From: Bidens hawaiensis
Lineage: Eukaryota > Streptophyta > Magnoliopsida > Asterales > Asteraceae
Assembly (NCBI GenBank): GCA_021521415.1
Contig: JAIQDT010005499.1
Location: 62,001-126,000, forward strand
Length of the DNA stretch: 64,000 nucleotides
Direction of reading: 5' to 3'
Each line of letters begins with the position of its first letter. Within the stretch, counting starts at the first letter, position 1. The notes below the pieces were generated by a model that did no database searches, was not told the DNA's origin, and saw nothing but the letters and a program-made list of their open reading frames with translations. Of the stretch, positions 1-11,263 are shown one piece after another. The translations under genes were made by a program, and so were the position numbers.

Positions 1-2787
1 CAGCAACTCTTGTTCATCTTCATCCTCCATTACCACTTCAGCTGTTTCACTATCGGCATACCACCATTTCAGTTCCTTTAAGACATCCTTGGGCATTGGT
101 TTCATCGGTACTTCTTTTAAACACCGGATCGGCTTATACTTCATTATCATCCAAGGTTTGCCATCAGCTCTCATACCTCTTCCTTTATCTTCAATGAGCT
201 TTCCTTTCTGCGGCTTTAATAACTTGAACTTTTTATCTTTTATAGTTTCTTTCCAAACGATCTTCCCAATAATCCTAGCCATATTATCATCACTCCTGTT
301 TATCAACCCCAATTTGGCTAAGTCCTTCACCTCACACTCCGGCAAGGTATTCAACGATCTCAACAATCTCTTGAAATACTGAACTCCGTCAAAACGTTTA
401 ATCACAAACAGCCTCAACTGCTCATCATATAACCAGCATATAATCCCCTTCTTCTATTCAGCATATCCTTTGATGTTGTAACTCTTCTTGAACATAGTAG
501 GAACCGCCGGTTTCTTTGTCTTTACGAACCATTGAGCGTAGCCTTCTTTCCATCTCGGCTGCTCTTCCCATTCAGTCTCATCGCTTCCCATATCTTGGCC
601 CATATCTGACTTATCAACTTCGGGAATTTCATGCTCAACGTTTTCTTCCACAATCTCTCCCTCTTCAATCTCACTATCAATTACAATATCAGCCCCTATC
701 TTTTCAATCTCTTCAATCGGTAACACATCGTCGTCACCTGCAATATCAACATCCAAACTTTCCATATCATCCACTACCACTACATCATCACCCCCCGATT
801 CACCAGTTGCACCAGTAGACTCCCCCCTGAGATGTGGAAGTCCCAAGAGCTTGTTCAGTTCTTGGCAACTCACCACCTGAACCTTTCGATGCATTGGGAT
901 CATCGTCTCGATCATTCCTCTTCTTCGTCCTCAACTCGTCGCCTTTGCAGCTCGTCTCCCCTTGAGATGCCAAGAACTGTTTCAAGGCGTCAAAAAGTTT
1001 ACCGTGATCAATCAGGAGGGACGACTGAATCTGATTCTCTGCAACAAGGCTCTGAATAGCGTGAGTCTGGATCAGATTTATTCTCAAATGTTCTGCTACG
1101 ACCCTTTCAAGAGTTGCTATTCTGTCCGAGTCAGTTAAGGTTGCATCAAAATCAAAACTCATACGAGAGGTGTCTTGAGCATATGGTGAAGGGATTCCCA
1201 AAGTAGCCGGGACATCTGAAACAGGTTGAAAAGTAACCGCAGGTGGTATTGTAACAGATAATCCTGCAGTGGCAACCAGCGTCGACTCAACGAATCTAGC
1301 AACCACCTCCGATGGAGTAAGTGTAGGAGGTGGCAAGGAAACAATTTCTGGCGCCGAAAGCTAAAATGTGGTAGGTGGAATGCCAAAAGAAGATGATGTT
1401 GTCAAAACGGGGGCACCTGAGGTGATCGGTCCTGTCACAGGCAACGATGCAGGGCCCATAGTCATACCAGATAGAGCAGGTGGAGAGAAACGAACCACCC
1501 TCGAGCTTTCACCAGCTCCCGATCCTTCACCCGTTCTTGACCTCTTAGATCGACGAATCAAACGACCCAACTCCTCCTCAAAATCAGATTCACTGTCATC
1601 TGTATCTTTCTTTCTTTTCCCATGAATCCTTTCTTGAGCGACCAGTATTTGTCTTGCTTCAGCAACATCATCAGCTGAGGAGTCAGAGTCGGTTCTTTCA
1701 GAATCAGCTACTGACGTAGCTACCAACGGCACATCCATACTAGAAACCTGTGCAACTGAAACCTTAACCTCTTCCTCAGGATCAACACGTTCCATATCGA
1801 AAAATCCTTGGCCACCAAAAGCAGCTTCAAGGTCTACTTGATCCTCCGGTGCCACAACAGGAGCAGCAGGTAGTGCTTGCTGTACCACAGGTGGTGGTTG
1901 AGAAACAGCATCCTGTTGCGGTGCCGGATCCCGAAACTCGTCTCCACTAGGAGCACATACGCTGGGTTTATCAAATACCCAAATAGCGGAGTATGTCGAG
2001 GACGAAGCTCTGGTTTACTTCTAGCACTCGACGCTCTGCACTGTGCAAAAATTCTCTTGCTGACACTCTCCACATAACGAATCGGACGGCGCTGAGGTAG
2101 CGTAGGAGCTACATGATTCAAGATCATTTGTAAAAACCGAGGATACATCAAGAATCTTTCACGAGCCACCGCTCGTCTCTGACGGTCTATTTCATAGAAC
2201 ACCATCTGACTGAGGCTGTAACGCTTGTTGTAAGTCAGTGCTGTCATTGCCGACTGCATCGTCGCACCCATCCCGTCCGTACCAGCCTTTCTACTCGACA
2301 TGCACACGATCATCACGTGCATGAGAAAGCGCCATTGATCCAACAAGAATCCTTTATGTCTCTGAGTATCACCCAATGGACCAGAATAGCCCATTCTTAA
2401 AAAAGCACCGTCTCTGAATGGAGCAACAAAGTCTGTAGGATCATCTCTCGTTTCGTTCCCGAACTGCAAGGCAACCCTTATCTGCTCAGAAGAGAACTGC
2501 ACCACCTGATTGTTAACGGTGGCGCTCATTACTGGGGGCTCGACTCTGCAATCATACTCAACCGTCTGCCAGAAGTCTTCTATGTTCGGCAGAGAAATGG
2601 GCAGAGTTGTAGTAATAGCATGGAAGATACGCGAGTGAATCAGAAAAGTGATGATCTCGCGATAATCATCAACACCGCTAGCATCCGGGTCTAGTGTTAT
2701 GTACATATTGTGCCCCTGAAAGAATTGGCGGTTGTTGTCACCAACTTCGTCACCACCAGCACCACCGGCTCCTGCTACAGCTGCCAT
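1..2787 (-). pseudogene. S1 additional ORF (Sirevirus env-like aORF), broken and cut by window edge
   Basis: This is the extra ORF that Sirevirus-type copia elements carry between pol and the 3' LTR; its function is unknown and env-like is only a historical label. The Met at 2787 opens about 280 well-conserved residues with the blocks FLIHSRIFHAI and DQWRFLMHVMIVCMSS. A Pro/Ser-rich linker, a coiled-coil-like stretch (about 1020-1130) and a very acidic Asp/Glu segment (about 600-790) follow. The last part (1-453, open to the edge) contains LRLFVIKRFDGVQYF. Breaks: a frameshift near 1945, an in-frame TAG at 1361-1363, a frameshift in the G-run near 826-831, and a TAG at 454-456. I see no signal peptide or membrane segment. 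The same kind of ORF lies in S3 (44174-45832), in the same order after pol. The family assignment is from memory. Confidence 0.75.
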
Positions 2788-2835
2788 ATCTGCATCACAA
2801 ACGGTCTAAGTTAGAAAATCATAAAAGCAGATCAT

Positions 2836-3600
2836 AAATTCGCCTATTACCATGAGCGAAGTTAAGATAAACTTTAGTGTACAGGCGAAGTTAGACATAG
2901 GGCGAAGTTGAGCACAACTTCGCCTATACAATAACTTCGTCTAATAACACATCAGAAATTTAAATAAAATAAATCATCAGGCGAAGTTAAATATTAGGCG
3001 AAGTTGAGGATAACTTCGCCTAACCCTAACTTCGCCCCTGATTATATAAAAAATAAAGGAGCAGGCGAAGTTAAGCCTAAGGCAAAGTTGTTCACAACTT
3101 CGCCTAAACTTTAACTTCGCCTGAACTGAAACGACGGCAGTTCAGAAGGCCAGACGAGATGTAATTTGGAGAATTTGATGATTGTGAACTCTAATGACAT
3201 GTTTTTATGGATATCTAGACGATCAAGTTGGTTACGACCACGTTAAAACGAGTTTGAAAAGCGGGTGTTTAAGGTTTGCATGAACGCGGTCTCAAATCGG
3301 ACAAAACGGCATCTGATTAGCATGATCGACACGAATTATACGTTATCCCGACTCTACACACCTTTAACAAGGGTTGAAATTGAGATTAACAACACGAATT
3401 GATTCGAGATATAACTTCGCCGAGGGTTATGAGATGATAACCTCGCCGTTATAACTTCGCTGGGTTATGGAAAATAATAAAAAGTTTGACCAAGTTGACC
3501 CTTATATAGAGCAGAATTATACAGGCGAAGTTAGGGTTAACTTCGCTTAACCCTTAACTTCGCTTGTTAACAAGTTCGCCTTTAAACAACTTCGCTTAGT
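2836..3600 (-). repeat. S1 aORF leader: array of AACTTCGCC / GGCGAAGTT inverted repeats
   Basis: This non-coding stretch lies just before the aORF start in S1's sense direction. It is packed with the 9-bp motif AACTTCGCC in both orientations. Three successive units of roughly 80-95 bp (2882-2960, 2979-3060, 3063-3123) each hold a central hairpin flanked by outer copies. The best one is a 12-bp stem at 2994-3005 / 3012-3023 with a 6-nt loop; another pairs 2901-2909 with 2916-2924. Scattered single copies continue to about 3600. The same motif fills the gag leaders and LTRs of S1 and S2. Confidence 0.85.
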
Positions 3601-3779
3601 GTTACAAATTTACACAATAGTCCCTTATAAATTTGAACATTATGCAATAGTCTTTTAAAACTACCTGTAAAGATTTAAATGTTATGATCAAAGACCAAGT
3701 AACCAAGTTTTGAACCAAAAAACGACATAAGCAATGATAATTTTAGAAATAAAGTAAACGGGATCAAATTTCAGTCTTG

Positions 3780-4605
3780 TCAGGAACCATCATGTTTTAG
3801 AAAAGATCCGAACAGGAATCATACTAATTTAATATCTGTCACATAGATCCATGTTCAGCTATATTAAGACATAAAGAACAGGTTGTAAGCATGTACACAA
3901 CTTAGTATGGTTTTCATTGCTTCTGTGATACGGATTCGGTTCAATTTAGCTCAAAATATAAACGTACAACACATCAGAGAAGTGATGTCTCCTATCTATT
4001 CTCAAAGCGTATTAGGCTTTCCCCAAGTCACCCCGAGTTAACCTCGACCCGTAGTGTCTGATTAAACTGTAAATACATCATGATCTTTTATAGTCTTCGT
4101 CCTGTTCTCGTTCTTGCCTCTTGATTGATAAGTATTACATAATAGACTTCAGAAGGCTTAATAATTTTTTTTTAATAACGATTTACATAGCTTCAAACAG
4201 TAGACTACTGCAAGTCCCGAATCTGGATCACTGCAGTTTCTTGACACACTATCTTCTCGGGAATCAGAACACTCACGGGCTCGTGTATGACTGGGTAATC
4301 GCTTTTCTGCCTATCATTTGGAAAGATATATATGGAGACATACACAACTTTTAATGAGTTGTCCCTTTAAATCGAGAAGATTTAGTTAGTATCACTTCTA
4401 CTTTTACGCACCATAAAAAGCTACCATAACATACAATGACTGTTCTAGAGTCTTTTAGGCCTAATAACTTCACTAGTTAAGCACACAGAAATAGTTTGAG
4501 TATCACTTTCCAAGGTTGGATCAATTTTCTTAGAAACATTGTATAGAAACTTCTTACGAAGTTGTAGACTTGAAAAATTATATCATTTCCCTAAAAGAAT
4601 TAAAA
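3780..4605 (-). other. Conserved non-coding block of the S1 pol-aORF spacer
   Basis: No convincing gene lies here. The stretch aligns by eye in patches with 46900-47790, the same spacer in the diverged element S3. Shared blocks include AAAAGATCCGAACA, GCTTCTGTGATACG with GGTTCAATTTAG, GTGTATGACTGG followed by CTTTTCTGCCTATCA, and GACTGTTCTAGAG. The 77-codon ORF on the plus strand (4121-4354) is not supported: differences from S3 are not concentrated at third codon positions. Positions 3600-3780 show nothing I recognise. Confidence 0.6.
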
Positions 4606-4609
4606 TTCT

Positions 4610-4905
4610 ATCGCCCCGATCAAGTCAAAGTCATCAGGTAAACGGCTATCCTGAAGATCCAATGGATCAGCTGGACCGACTACATACGAATATGCGTCCT
4701 TTTAACTAAGTATGAACGACTATTTTTTAGAGACAGAATAAAAACACATCATAAACCGCCCCAGTCGCTTTCTGTCATCTAATTAATGGCTATCCTCATA
4801 ATCTACTGGTAGAAGTGAGGACCAAACACAATCGAAGATATGTCCTTCAAACTGAAGCAACCGACATAATTCTAAGCGATAGTGACGTTTTTTTTTAAGT
4901 AAAAA
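4610..4905 (-). repeat. S1 tandem hairpin module directly after pol
   Basis: There are two related units of about 130 bp (4610-4735 and 4740-4905), the nearer ending about 13 nt from the pol stop. Unit b holds a two-part hairpin: outer stem TCCTCA/TGAGGA (4793-4798 / 4816-4821) and inner stem TCTAC/GTAGA (4802-4806 / 4809-4813). Unit a has a partly decayed version (4649-4675, inner stem GATCC/GGATC) plus a second hairpin CATA-CGAA-TATG at 4683-4694. S3 carries the same two-unit layout at 47800-48100. Confidence 0.7.
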
Positions 4906-4917
4906 CGAAAAATACGG

Positions 4918-6951
4918 TTACTCGGGATTGATCATCCCATAAAGCTCAACAAGGTTTTGAAAACGAGTTTTGTCAAACACTTTAGTAAAAAGATCAGCGA
5001 AATTATCTAACGAATCAACCTTTTCGAGCACTATTAATTTCTTCTCAGCGCAATCCCGTATAAAATGATGACGAATGTCAATGTGTTTAGTTTTGCTATG
5101 TTTTACGGGATTGTTAGTTACTGAGATTGCAGCAGTGTTATCAATACAAATAGGAGTTTGAGTGAAATTCAGACCGTAATCGCGCAATTGCTGTTGTATC
5201 CAAAGAACCTGGGAGCAGCAGTTTGATGCTGCCATGTATTCTGCTTCACAGGTAGAAATGGCTACAGAGGTCTGCTTCTTGCACTGTCATGAAACCAATC
5301 TTCCTCCCAGAAACTGACATCCACCGGTCGTCGACTTCCTGTTCTGATTGCAACCTCCATAGTCAGAATTGTATAAGCGACCAAATCCAAGTTTCCTCCT
5401 TTCGTGTACCACAATCCCAGCTTAGGCTTGCCTTTGAGATACCGCAGTATTCTCTTCACTCCCTTCATGTGAGATTCCTTTGGGCTTGCCTGAAATCGAG
5501 CACAGAGACAAACTGCAAACATAATGTCAGGTCTAGATGCAGTTAAATACATTAAAGAACCTATGATTGCTCGATATTGGGTGGGGTCCACATCTGCGTC
5601 ACTGTCTGAATCAGCACCCAGCTTGTGGTTGACACAAACTGGAGTATCAAATGGAGTGCTGTCCTCCATCTTGAAGCGTTTGAGAACGTCTTGGACATAT
5701 TTAGTTTGATGGATGAACATACCCTCCTTCTTCTGATCAACCTGCAATCCTGACACATGGCGACTTTTGAAGCAGCAAAGATGATGTCGTCCACGTAGAC
5801 TTGAACTAGGAGAAAGTCTCCCCCCTTTTTCTTGACAAACAGCGTGCTGTTGATCTTTCCTCTTTCGAACCCATTCTTAAGTAAGTAATCAGACAAGGTT
5901 GCATACCAGGCACGAGGGGCCTGATGTAGTCCATATAGCGCTTTACTTTACTTGTACACGTGATCAGGAAAGTCTGGGTCAGGAAAACCTGGAGGTTGCT
6001 CAACGTACACAACCTCATCGATTTTACCATTAAGAAACGCACTTTTCACATCTAACTGGAACACCTTCAACTCATTGTGTGCAGCAAATGCCAAAAACAA
6101 ACGAATCGCTTCCAATCTTGCCATATGAGCAAACACTTCATTGTAGTCGATCCCTTCTTGCTGATTAAACCCTTTTACGACCAGCCTCGCCTTGTTCCTG
6201 ATGATTATTCCTTTCTCATCTCTCTTACATTTGAAAACCCATTTAGTGCCAATCGCATGCACATTCTTCGGTTTTGCAACCAATTTCCATACCTCCATCT
6301 TCTCGAACTGGGCTAACTCTTCTTGCATGGCTTCGACCCACGAGCTGTCTTTTAGAGCCATTTGATAGTTCTTTGGTTCAATCTGGCTGATGAAGTAGGT
6401 GTACAAGCACTCGTTAATGATACATGTTTCTTTAATGCTTGCGTAAACACAGGTGTGCTCATTCAAGCTTCGTCTTGTTTGTACACCGTCAGACAGATCA
6501 CCTATCACGTTCTCTAAAGGGTGATTTTTGTGAACTCCAGTAGTCGGAACCGAACTGACTTGCAGATTGTCTTCCAGGTTCGAAGAGAGTTCATCAATGG
6601 GTGATTGTTGTTGAGAGTGAAAAGGGTTGTAAAATTCTTCTTCAGTAGAGGCGGCAGGTGCATTAATGGCACTTGACGTGGAAGGTTGACTTTCGTCGTA
6701 TCGTGGAAGTTGCACAATATTTTCCTCCTCATCATACAAAATCTGTGAAGCAATTTTCTCATCAACTTCTGCAAAATCCAAGTAAGGCATATTAAAGGAT
6801 TTGAACAGTTTATCATAGTCAAAAACTTCAGCGGGTCCCGTGCTGGGCATTGGTGGTTTGTAACTCGTGATGTCGGTGTTACATACCACTTCAACCTTGC
6901 TGTTCGATAAATTAAAGACTCTTCTATTGGGTGTCCCAACAACATATCCGA
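4918..6951 (-). pseudogene. pol: S1 pol: reverse transcriptase and RNase H (Ty1/copia), broken
   Basis: This is the C-terminal half of the copia polyprotein, which makes cDNA from the element RNA inside the particle. The fingers region (SWVEAMQEEL, then WVFKCKRDEKG, FQLDVKSAFLNG) is in the frame of 5948-6889. The catalytic YVDD box is at about 5786-5797. RNase H ends the protein with TKHIDIRHHFIRDC and the stop at 4918-4920. Breaks: a frameshift joining it to integrase near 6950, a TAA after VYK near 5943, a frameshift plus an apparent loss of about 25-30 residues just after YVDD (near 5756), a frameshift near 5370, and a TGA at about 5286 where Trp is expected. The element cannot encode a working polymerase as it stands. 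Confidence 0.9.
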
Positions 6952-8175
6952 CTAAATACCTTCGTCGGCTTTCTCACCAAATTTAGAGTTTGTCTTTAAT
7001 ATCGTACATGGGGACCCGAATGGTTCGAGACCATTCAAGTTTAGCTTTCGACCATGCATAAGTTCATAACAAGTTTTATTTAGCCTTTTAACAGTTAAAA
7101 CATGATTAAGGATATAACAGGCTGTGGCAACTGCTTCAGCCCAGAACACCACGGGAAGTTTAGCATCAGCCAGCATGGTTCTGGCTCCTTCAATTAGCGT
7201 CCTGTTCTTCCTCTCAGCCACCCCCTTTTGTTGCGGAGTATACGGGGCGCTGTACTGGTGGTCTATCCTTTTCTGTAAGCAAAACATCTCCATCTGGTAG
7301 TTTTTGAACTCTGTCCCATTGTCAGTCCTGATATACTTAACCTTTCTCCCCATAATATTCTCAACCTTGGTAATCAAGTTCATTACCAACTGTACCGTCT
7401 CATCTTTTGTCTTCAGGAAATATACCCAAGAATATTGAGAGTAATCATCGGTTATTACCAAGCAGTACGATGTTCCACCTAGACTTTTTACATTCACGGG
7501 ACCGAAGAGAACCATGTGAACCAGGTCTAGGGTACCGACAATTGAATTAAACTTCTTGGTGTGATGAGGTTTCTTGTGTTGCTTTCCCTTCTTGCACGAG
7601 AAGCATTGGTCTTCAAAGTTGAAATTCTTCAAGGGGACACCAAGCACCAGCCCATTCTTGACAATGTAGTTCATTTTTCGAAGATGTATATGCCCCATTC
7701 TTCGATGCCATAATTCAGACTCCGATTCAGTTGCCTTTGACATAAGACATGATTCTTCTGTTGCCATCTCAGTTGACCTCATATCCATGACGTATGTGTT
7801 CTTTTCTCTTGGAGCTTTCATCACCACCCATGCCTCTGGTATCTTGATACCAGGATATAGAACAATTGCTTCATCTTTAGTAAAGTGCACTGTGTACTCT
7901 TTGTCACAAATCTGAGATACGCTCAACAAATTATGCTTCAACTCTTCTACAAAATTCACCTTTTCCAATTTCATTTTTCCATTTGTAACGGTTCCAATAC
8001 CGGTGATTCTACCTCCGCTCTCTCCAGCGAAACTAACCCTTCCTCCTTGAACAGGTTTCCATTCATTTAACAAATTCTTGTTACCAGTCATGTGCCGAGA
8101 ACAGCCACTATCCACAACCCACCGATTGTTTACAGTCCTGTTCAACTGTTCCTGCACGATTAAAGCAAAGGATTA
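6952..8175 (-). pseudogene. pol: S1 pol: protease and integrase (Ty1/copia)
   Basis: This is the best-preserved reading frame of S1, about 400 codons in one frame. A retropepsin-type protease motif VVDSGCSRHMTG sits at residues 14-25. The integrase zinc domain has His151, His156, Cys185 and Cys188. The core has Asp211, Asp279 (RTDNGTEF) and Glu315 (GVAERKNR), with the expected 35-residue gap between the last two. The track start is a GTG codon, so I do not claim it as the true start. A TAA (8173-8175) separates it from gag in the same frame. The frame fails at 6952 by a frameshift; the sequence beyond still reads VGTPNRRVFNLS in another frame. Confidence 0.9.
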
Positions 8176-10807
8176 AAATCTGGGGACCCAAGACCTATTG
8201 GTCTTGGGTCGATTAAATCTGTTAAACGGCATCCCGTACTTTGGCTGTTCAAAGTCAGTTTGAGAATAATTTCTATAAGTTCTATAAGGATACCTTCTTG
8301 AGAATTGACTATGAGGCCATCCAAACCTTAGTGAATTAACTGAATTATAATTGTTGGTTCGGTTGTTTACTGGGAAAAACTGAGATCGATTTCTTTGAAA
8401 TCTTGGATTAGTCCAATGTCTAAATTTTGGAGAGTTAGCATTCTTACCATTATAGTAATTACTATTAGTTTTATTCTCAGTTTTCGGAGGCCTCATACCT
8501 CTGAATCTCTGATTTAGAGGGCAATTAGCAATTAGGTGTCCGATTTGATTGCATCTGAAACAACTCCTGTGTTCAACTTTCGTCTCAACAGTTGTTTCAG
8601 ATGTTGAGGTTGCATTACTATTCGTTTGTCTAACATATGGTGGGACAAACGGGTTTAGGGGAGAAATCTTTTCAGTTTGCTTATATTCCTCCCCACGTTT
8701 TAGTAATACTACCTCTTCTTTTATCTCACTAGATTCGGATGTCTTGTCCGAATTTGATGAGACAGAACTAGGAACATAAATCTTAACATTCGAAACAGGC
8801 TTACTTGTTTCGCTTTGACTAACTTCAGGTTCTTTAATCGTAACTACGACAGGAACGGTCTGACTAATCTCATCATCAACAGATTTCTGATTACTAGGAT
8901 TATACGTATAGTTATGATTATATGGTGGTGGAACTTCAGAATATCCAATTCCCCCTTTTTTAACTAGGGAACGTTGAACACTTACGATGTGATCAAGCAT
9001 TGCTGAGGAGTTTCTAAATTGTTCAATTTTTCTGTTTAATTCCACCACTTTTTCCTGGTAATCAGCTATCTGTTTATCCCTGTCAGCAATTAGTTTGTTT
9101 TTTCTTCTAACACTTCATAACTAAGATCAATTACTTGTATTTTTTCAGCTAGACTTGCTTTAAGACTTCTGATATCTTTTTCACTAGATTTTATTTTTAC
9201 TGAGTAACTGTTTTCTCTAGTTTTAGTGTAATGATGATCTTCTTTTAACGTTTTAAATTGGGCGTCCAAACTAACAAACTGATCAGTTATTGTTTTCCAT
9301 TGTTCAGACAGATTTTCGCATTGCATACAAGGGAGTTCAGAACTTACCTCAGAAAGCTGATCATTCACTTCTGCCATGTAAGCTTGATTTTCCCCCTTCT
9401 CCCTCTCGCTTCCTCCAGTTTCGATGTTAACTAAATTTGTCTGTTCGAAGACTTCCTCAACCTGTAGATTCCAGTTATACCCACTATTGTGTCTAGATAC
9501 CATAGCCTTATTCTCACTATCTCCCCCATTCTGTTGTGCAGGCCTGTTCTGGCTGCGTTCGACTCTCTCATTTGTACATTCCTTGGCAAAGTGACCATTT
9601 TGTTGACAGTTATAGCATCGAACCTTTGACTTGTCAAACCCTGGTCTTTCACCAACGAACTTTCTACCCGTTTTCTTCATGAACCTTTTAACTCTTCTTA
9701 CTATCATCGCCATCTGCCACTGCAGATCCATCTCTTCCAGATCATCAACATCAATCTGATCATAGTCTTCATCCAAACTTGCGGGATCGACTATTTTACC
9801 TTTGATGTAATTTTCATAAGATGCAATGAAAGATGCATAGAGGGCAAACTGCTATTCAGCTGATTTAACACTCATGGGCATCTGTGAGTATTTGTTGGTT
9901 TGGGCATTTGATGAAAAGTTACCAGTTGTGGTTGAGGTTTTGAAGAATTATTTCCAGCAGCTACGAAACATACATCACCATCCATGTTGAGAGTCACATG
10001 ACCATCATGAGTTGAGTTTGAGCTTGAGTCTCCCTTTGAGTGCTAAGCAGATGATTCTGACTTTGAACTTGAACTTGAACTAAATTTTGCACCGTACATT
10101 CCCGGATCCTGAACTTGATCAGTTGGTGTCTCTTTCCGAACCATGTTAAGTTCAAAAGTTCGTAATTTATTGACTGTTGTTTCCAAATCAAAATCGGCAA
10201 ACTCTTTATCTTCTCTCATCAAAACCGTGTACATTTCCTATTTCGGTGGAAGAGCATCAAGGAGTTTCTCTACTATCTCCTCTTCTTTGTATACAATGGA
10301 GTAATTGCTGAGTTCGGTCATTAGGTGATAATATCTTGTGATGATATCATCAAGTGATTCATTTTTCAAATATTTGAACACCGAGAATTGGGTTTTTAGT
10401 AGCTTAATTTTGGATGCACGTATCCCCATATTACCTTCATATCGATTTTCTAGCGCTTCCCATAGCTCTCTAGCGGTTTTGTATTTCCTGAAGGTGTGAA
10501 GAATCTCTTGTGGAAGAGCCATAGTGATCGCCACATGAGCTTTACTCTCTGCCTCATACATTTTCCTTTCCTCCTCATCCATCTTACTGTACTTCTTTAT
10601 TTGATCACGACCCTCAAACAAGGCTGTTGGTGGAATGTATCCATCTTGTATGCACACCCACATCTTAGCATCTTGGTATTTAACATACTGCTCAAACCGA
10701 TCTTTCCAAGCAACAAAATCGGTACCCTTAAGCATTTTCGGAGCCTTAGTAGCAGAACCTGCTTCCACTTCCATTTTCACCAGTTCTATAATGTTTATAG
10801 AAGTCAT
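8173..10807 (-). pseudogene. gag: S1 gag (large Sirevirus-type gag, two zinc knuckles), broken
   Basis: This is the structural protein of the particle. I start it at 10807 (MTSINI), not at the upstream Met 10834, because S2 begins with the same residues at 43362. The capsid-like part is followed by zinc knuckle 1 (CYNCQQNGHFAKEC, 9576-9617), a long helical stretch with coiled-coil character, and zinc knuckle 2 (CFRCNQIGHLIANC, 8521-8562). A basic Asn/Arg-rich tail ends in WVPRF and a TAA. Two separated knuckles and a gag of about 800 residues are typical of Sireviruses. Breaks: a TAG for Trp at 10235-10237, a stop at 10043-10045, a frameshift between about 10040 and 9780, and a stop at 9090-9092 with a frameshift before 9048. 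Confidence 0.88.
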
Positions 10808-10809
10808 CT

Positions 10810-11249
10810 TTGAAAATACGACTCGAAAACACAAAGAAACCCAAAAATAATATTTTATTATTCTGAACAGTACCCAGTAGGCGAAGTTATGCTTAACTTC
10901 GCTTAAGCTTAACTTAGCTAAAACCTTAACTTCGCTTACTTCTTAACTTCGCCTGATGTTAACTTCGCTTAATGACAACTTCGCTTAAACATAACTTCGC
11001 TTAAACTTATATTTTCTCCTAAACCCTACAAACAGTGGCGGCAACTTCGCCTGATGAACAAAAGATTTTTGCAGGTTTTAATTTGACGTATTGCGAGGTA
11101 TGTGGAGATCTAATGGGTTGTATTTGATAGTGGGAGATGGTTAGGACACAAAAACTCGGTATTTTAATGTAAACTAGTCCCACGAATAGTCGAACGGAAT
11201 GATTTCTACACTCGTGTGATAATCCCGAACCACACAATCACGAGCAAAT
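10810..11249 (-). promoter_or_regulatory. S1 untranslated leader with AACTTCGCC hairpins
   Basis: This leader lies between the primer binding site and the gag start. It holds about eight copies of AACTTCGC(C/T) between 10880 and 11050. One pair forms a perfect 9-bp stem (10881-10889 / 10894-10902, loop TGCT). S2's leader (43363-43794) has the same design, including a near-perfect stem near 43418-43443. In retroelements this part of the RNA often holds packaging and dimerisation signals; that role here is inference. Confidence 0.7.
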
Positions 11250-11261
11250 GCTCTGATACCA
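11250..11261 (-). other. S1 primer binding site (initiator tRNA-Met type)
   Basis: On the minus strand this reads TGGTATCAGAGC, complementary to the 3' end of initiator tRNA-Met, the usual primer for plant copia elements. It starts two bases inside the LTR end. It fixes element orientation and the LTR boundary at 11264. Confidence 0.9.
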
Positions 11262-11263
11262 AT

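Noticed and set aside
454..2787. A host cellular gene (acidic, Pro-rich protein) at the left end
   Set aside because: Its N-terminal domain and place after pol match the S3 aORF, and stops and frameshifts show it is a retrotransposon ORF.
4121..4354. 77-codon plus-strand ORF inside the conserved spacer, with a 30-residue stretch similar to a translated piece of S3
   Set aside because: Codon comparison with 47440-47530 shows differences at all three positions and non-conservative changes, so the DNA rather than a protein is conserved.
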